Of a DNA stretch of 6,989 bases, positions 5,087 through 6,989 are shown one piece after another. A program made the translations under genes and the position numbers. Numbering within the stretch: the first letter of the stretch is position 1; each line of letters opens with the position of its first letter. Origin of the DNA: Burkholderiaceae bacterium (lineage in GTDB: Bacteria > Pseudomonadota > Gammaproteobacteria > Burkholderiales > Burkholderiaceae_C); contig JAIRRE010000247.1 in assembly GCA_031256125.1 (NCBI GenBank), positions 1 to 6,989 of the forward strand, given 5' to 3'. Below the pieces are notes generated by a model. The model was given only the letters and a program-made list of their open reading frames with translations. It searched no databases and was not told the DNA's origin.

Positions 5087-6391
5087 ATGAATACAACCAC
5101 GACTTGGGACCTATCAAAAATACAGTTATTGTTTGATGCTTCCAAGCGCGCGACGGCGCTGCATGAGCAGGGGTGTTACCAGGAGGCGCTGGATGTCAGT
5201 CTGCAAATCGCCCATGTCCATCCTGAAATTGCGGATGCGTGGGGTAATGCGGCGGCCAACTGTCTCCGGCTCAAGCGCTGGCAAGACGCGATCCGTTATG
5301 GACAAATGGCGCTGGCGCGCGGCTGCGGCAGAATGGAACTCCATGATGTGCTGGCGCACGCTCACGCTAGCCTCATGCAATGGGAGCAGGCACGCCCTTA
5401 CGGCTTCCAAGTCCTGAACATGCGCGATCGCCTCTTTGGCGGTGAACCCGTCATACCGCTGCCGGAACCGGGGTCTATGCCGCCATTGCCCAGCGGGCGC
5501 ACGCGCGAGAACAACATCATCGCGTTCTCGTTGTTCGGGTGCGATCTCAAATACTGCGAACCGGCGGTGCTGAACGTGCAGGAGCAGCCGCATATTTACC
5601 CGCACTGGGTTTGCCGGTTTTATGTGGACGGCAGTGTTCCCAGCAGCGTCATTGCCCGCTTGCGGGCGGGCGGCGCGCAGATCGTGCCCGTCCAGGGGCC
5701 GGCGCGGCAATGGCCGGGGGAGATGTGGCGGCTGCTGGCGCTGGACGACCCACAGGCGCATCGCATCCTGTTCCGCGACGCCGATTCGGTGATTTCGCAG
5801 CGCGAAGCGAGGGCGGTGGAGCAATGGCTCGCCAGCGGGAAGCGCTTTCACATGATGCGCGACTGGGGTTCGCACACGGAATTGATGTTGGCCGGGCTAT
5901 GGGGCGTGGTCGCCGGTTCACTGCCGCCGCTCGAACAGTTAATGCAACCCTTTATGAGTAAGCCGCTCCAATCGCGGCATTTTGCCGATCAATACTTTCT
6001 GCGCCAATATGTCTGGCCGTATGCGCGCCAGAGCTTGATGCAGCACGATTCGGTTTTTGGGTTCATGGACGCCCTGCCGTTTCCAGATGGAGAAAGACAA
6101 GAGGGTTTCCAAAAGGGTTTCCATGTCGGCTGCGTGGAAGGTTCGCTCTATTTTTTTACCTTCAAAAGTGATTTGCCGGATGGATCGGAAGTCATTTGGG
6201 GGTTATTCCAAATCCAGAAGATCGATAACGGGCAAACTCGGGAGAAGCTGATTTGCGCTTATCCCGGCACCGTAAAAGAGGGTATCGTGAAGGTGCAGCA
6301 TATCCCTCAGCGCTACGCCCGGTGGCTGGAACAAGGCGCCGCCGTGGTGCGCCTGGGTGAAAGTGGCGCGGTGAGAAGAGTACACGGATAA
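5087..6391 (+). CDS. TPR-glycosyltransferase unit 4
   Basis: A 434-residue intact unit starting 49 bases after unit 3 stops, so co-transcription is likely. TPR-like helices cover about 18-113 (GCYQEALDVSLQIAHVHPEI, RWQDAIRYGQMALARG, QWEQARPYGFQVLNMR), with a proline-rich linker at 121-135. The glycosyltransferase domain spans about 143-328 with YPHWVCRFYVDG (171-182), HRILFRDADSVIS (D231/D233), SGKRFHMMRDWGSH, FADQYFLRQYVWPYAR and MQHDSVFGF. The C-terminal module (about 342-423) ends with AYPGTVKEGIVKVQHIPQRY. Relative to unit 2 it carries a four-residue insertion in the variable segment from a 12-base tandem duplication. It starts MNTTTTWDLSK, unlike units 1 and 3, so its N-terminus has diverged or recombined. 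No Shine-Dalgarno is visible before the ATG. A glycosyltransferase role is inferred from motifs; alternatives within the nucleotide-diphospho-sugar fold cannot be excluded. Confidence 0.9.
   Translation: MNTTTTWDLSKIQLLFDASKRATALHEQGCYQEALDVSLQIAHVHPEIADAWGNAAANCLRLKRWQDAIRYGQMALARGCGRMELHDVLAHAHASLMQWEQARPYGFQVLNMRDRLFGGEPVIPLPEPGSMPPLPSGRTRENNIIAFSLFGCDLKYCEPAVLNVQEQPHIYPHWVCRFYVDGSVPSSVIARLRAGGAQIVPVQGPARQWPGEMWRLLALDDPQAHRILFRDADSVISQREARAVEQWLASGKRFHMMRDWGSHTELMLAGLWGVVAGSLPPLEQLMQPFMSKPLQSRHFADQYFLRQYVWPYARQSLMQHDSVFGFMDALPFPDGERQEGFQKGFHVGCVEGSLYFFTFKSDLPDGSEVIWGLFQIQKIDNGQTREKLICAYPGTVKEGIVKVQHIPQRYARWLEQGAAVVRLGESGAVRRVHG
6101..6124 (+). repeat. 12-base tandem duplication inside unit 4
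   Basis: GAGGGTTTCCAA is followed at once by AAGGGTTTCCAT, 10 of 12 bases identical, giving EGFQKGFH where unit 2 has DGFH. It lies in the segment that varies most between the four units. Confidence 0.75.
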
Positions 6392-6402
6392 CGACGCGCC
6401 TT

Positions 6403-6418
6403 CCCGGCGATTGCCGGG
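6403..6418. terminator. GC-rich hairpin in the convergent spacer (possible terminator, no T-run)
   Basis: CCCGGC, four-base loop GATT, GCCGGG: a six-pair perfect stem 12 bases after the unit 4 stop and 17 bases beyond the stop of the converging GMC gene. A bidirectional terminator is expected here, but no T-run follows on either strand, so the call is weak. Its sequence resembles the hairpin after unit 2. Confidence 0.35.
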
Positions 6419-6434
6419 CGGCAGGCGATTGCTT

Positions 6435-6989
6435 TCAGCGCGCCTCCTCGCGTACCCACGCGGCGGCTTTTTCGGCGATCATCAGCGTCGGGCTGTTGGT
6501 GTTGCCGCTGGTGATGGTCGGCATTGCGCCAGCGTCGGCTACGCGCAAACCGGCGATGCGCCCGCCCCGTCCATCGCGCACGCGCAGGCGCGCGTCCAGC
6601 ACCGCCAGCGGATCGCCGTCAGGCCCCATTGCAGTGGTGCCGACCGGGTGGAAGATGGTGGTGGCGATGTCGCCAGCCAAGCGCGCCAAATCTTCATCGC
6701 TCTGGTACTGGGGACCGGGCTTCCATTCCTCGGGGCGGTACGGCGCCAGCGCGGGCTGGGCGGCGATGCGGCGCGTCAGGCGCAGGGAATCGGCGGCAAT
6801 CTGGCGGTCTTCGGCGGTGCTGAGATAGTGGGGCGCGATGGCGGGCGCATCTTCGTGGCGCGGACTGCGGATACGCACGCTGCCGCGGCTGGTGGGGTTG
6901 AGGTTGCACACGCTGGCGGTGAAAGCCGGGAAGCGGTGCAGCGGCTCGCCAAAAGCATCGAGCGAGAGCGGTTGCACGTGGTATTCCAG
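6435..6989 (-). CDS. GMC family oxidoreductase (choline dehydrogenase-like), C-terminal part; 5' end beyond the window
   Basis: Minus-strand frame open from the right edge to TGA at 6437-6435, 184 residues visible, about a third of a typical 530-560 residue family member. The N-terminal FAD-binding GxGxxG region lies outside. Visible parts match the GMC C-terminal domain: NLNPTSRGSVRIRSP (29-43), PHYLSTAEDRQIAADSLRLTR (53-73 region), FHPVGTTAMG (113-122), GLRVADAGAMPTITSGNTNS (147-166) and PTLMIAEKAA. H114 in FHPVGTTAMG is the conserved active-site histidine of the family, and the second Asn of GNTNSP (N165) should be the partner residue that abstracts or positions the hydroxyl proton. Such enzymes oxidise alcohols with FAD; the substrate (choline or another alcohol) cannot be told from this part. 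A GTG-coded valine near 6977 is internal, not a start. It converges on the array. Confidence 0.93.
   Translation of the reverse strand: MEYHVQPLSLDAFGEPLHRFPAFTASVCNLNPTSRGSVRIRSPRHEDAPAIAPHYLSTAEDRQIAADSLRLTRRIAAQPALAPYRPEEWKPGPQYQSDEDLARLAGDIATTIFHPVGTTAMGPDGDPLAVLDARLRVRDGRGGRIAGLRVADAGAMPTITSGNTNSPTLMIAEKAAAWVREEAR

Larger units (their letters stand above)
1021..6391 (+). repeat. Head-to-tail array of four paralogous TPR-glycosyltransferase units
   Basis: Four diverged direct repeats of about 1.3 kb, all on the plus strand. Unit 1 is about 1062-2342, unit 2 about 2385-3647, unit 3 is 3763-5037 and unit 4 is 5087-6391. All share the order TPR-like helices, proline-rich linker, NIIAxxLFGxDxKYCEPA, YPHWVCRFYVD, HRILFRDADSVIS, SGKRFHMMRD, FADQxFLRQYxWPYAR, MQHDSxFGFM and a C-terminal LICAYPGTVK-type module. 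A hand count of the 95 residues from NIIAF to DSVIS gives 83 identities between units 3 and 4. Unequal crossing-over or local duplication is the likely origin. Confidence 0.95.

Noticed and set aside
2710..5431. GCGATCGC octamers at 2710-2717 and 5424-5431 as HIP1-like elements
   Set aside because: Only two copies exist, both at the same codons of paralogous genes, so common descent or gene conversion explains them.
1101..5875. Long antisense open frames opposite units 1 and 4 (about 250 codons at 1101-1859 and 5126-5875) that resemble each other
   Set aside because: They lie opposite homologous coding sequence, so their similarity follows from the plus-strand paralogy. Their composition is Arg/His-rich, typical of shadow frames, and neither has a known domain.
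1021..6391. Direct repeats as a CRISPR array or transposon
   Set aside because: The repeats are 1.3-kb coding paralogues, not short repeats with spacers. No terminal inverted repeats, target-site duplications or transposase were seen around the array.

Overview
The window is about 7 kb of moderately GC-rich bacterial chromosome, most likely from a Pseudomonadota (beta- or gammaproteobacterium). The placement rests on a YghU-type glutathione S-transferase very close to the E. coli protein, a choline-dehydrogenase-like GMC oxidoreductase, and the codon use. No rRNA, tRNA, insertion sequence, integrase or CRISPR array was seen.

Layout. Positions 1-794 (minus strand) hold most of a yghU-like gene whose 3' end lies beyond the left edge. 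A 267-base divergent spacer follows. From 1062 to 6391 (plus strand) there is a head-to-tail array of four paralogous units of about 1.3 kb. Each unit encodes a soluble protein of about 420-435 residues: an N-terminal TPR-like helical region, a proline-rich linker, a GT-A-like glycosyltransferase domain with the DxD-type core FRDADS, and a short C-terminal module. A short convergent spacer with a GC-rich hairpin follows. From 6435 to the right edge (minus strand) is the C-terminal third of a GMC oxidoreductase.

The array is the unusual part. Unit 1 has lost its stop codon: a CAA stands where the aligned unit 2 has TAG, so unit 1 reads in frame into unit 2. Unit 2 is then cut by two in-frame nonsense codons, TAG and TGA with one codon between, exactly at the end of its TPR region. 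The glycosyltransferase half of unit 2 continues in the same frame, with its motifs intact, from an ATG 12 bases later. As read, the first ORF is TPR-GT-TPR (541 codons) and the second is a GT-only ORF (313 codons). Units 3 (424 aa) and 4 (434 aa) are intact single proteins. Units 1 and 3 also share a 41-base upstream leader, so the duplicated unit included 5' sequence.

The four copies are very similar in the catalytic core but differ strongly in one short C-terminal segment and in parts of the TPR region. They also share motif variants in conflicting combinations (1 with 4, 2 with 3, 2 with 4), as gene conversion would produce. I infer a set of cytoplasmic glycosyltransferase paralogues diversifying by duplication, recombination and partial decay. 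Their donor, acceptor and product cannot be read from this window. The flanking genes look like ordinary metabolic or redox genes with no evident functional link to the array.
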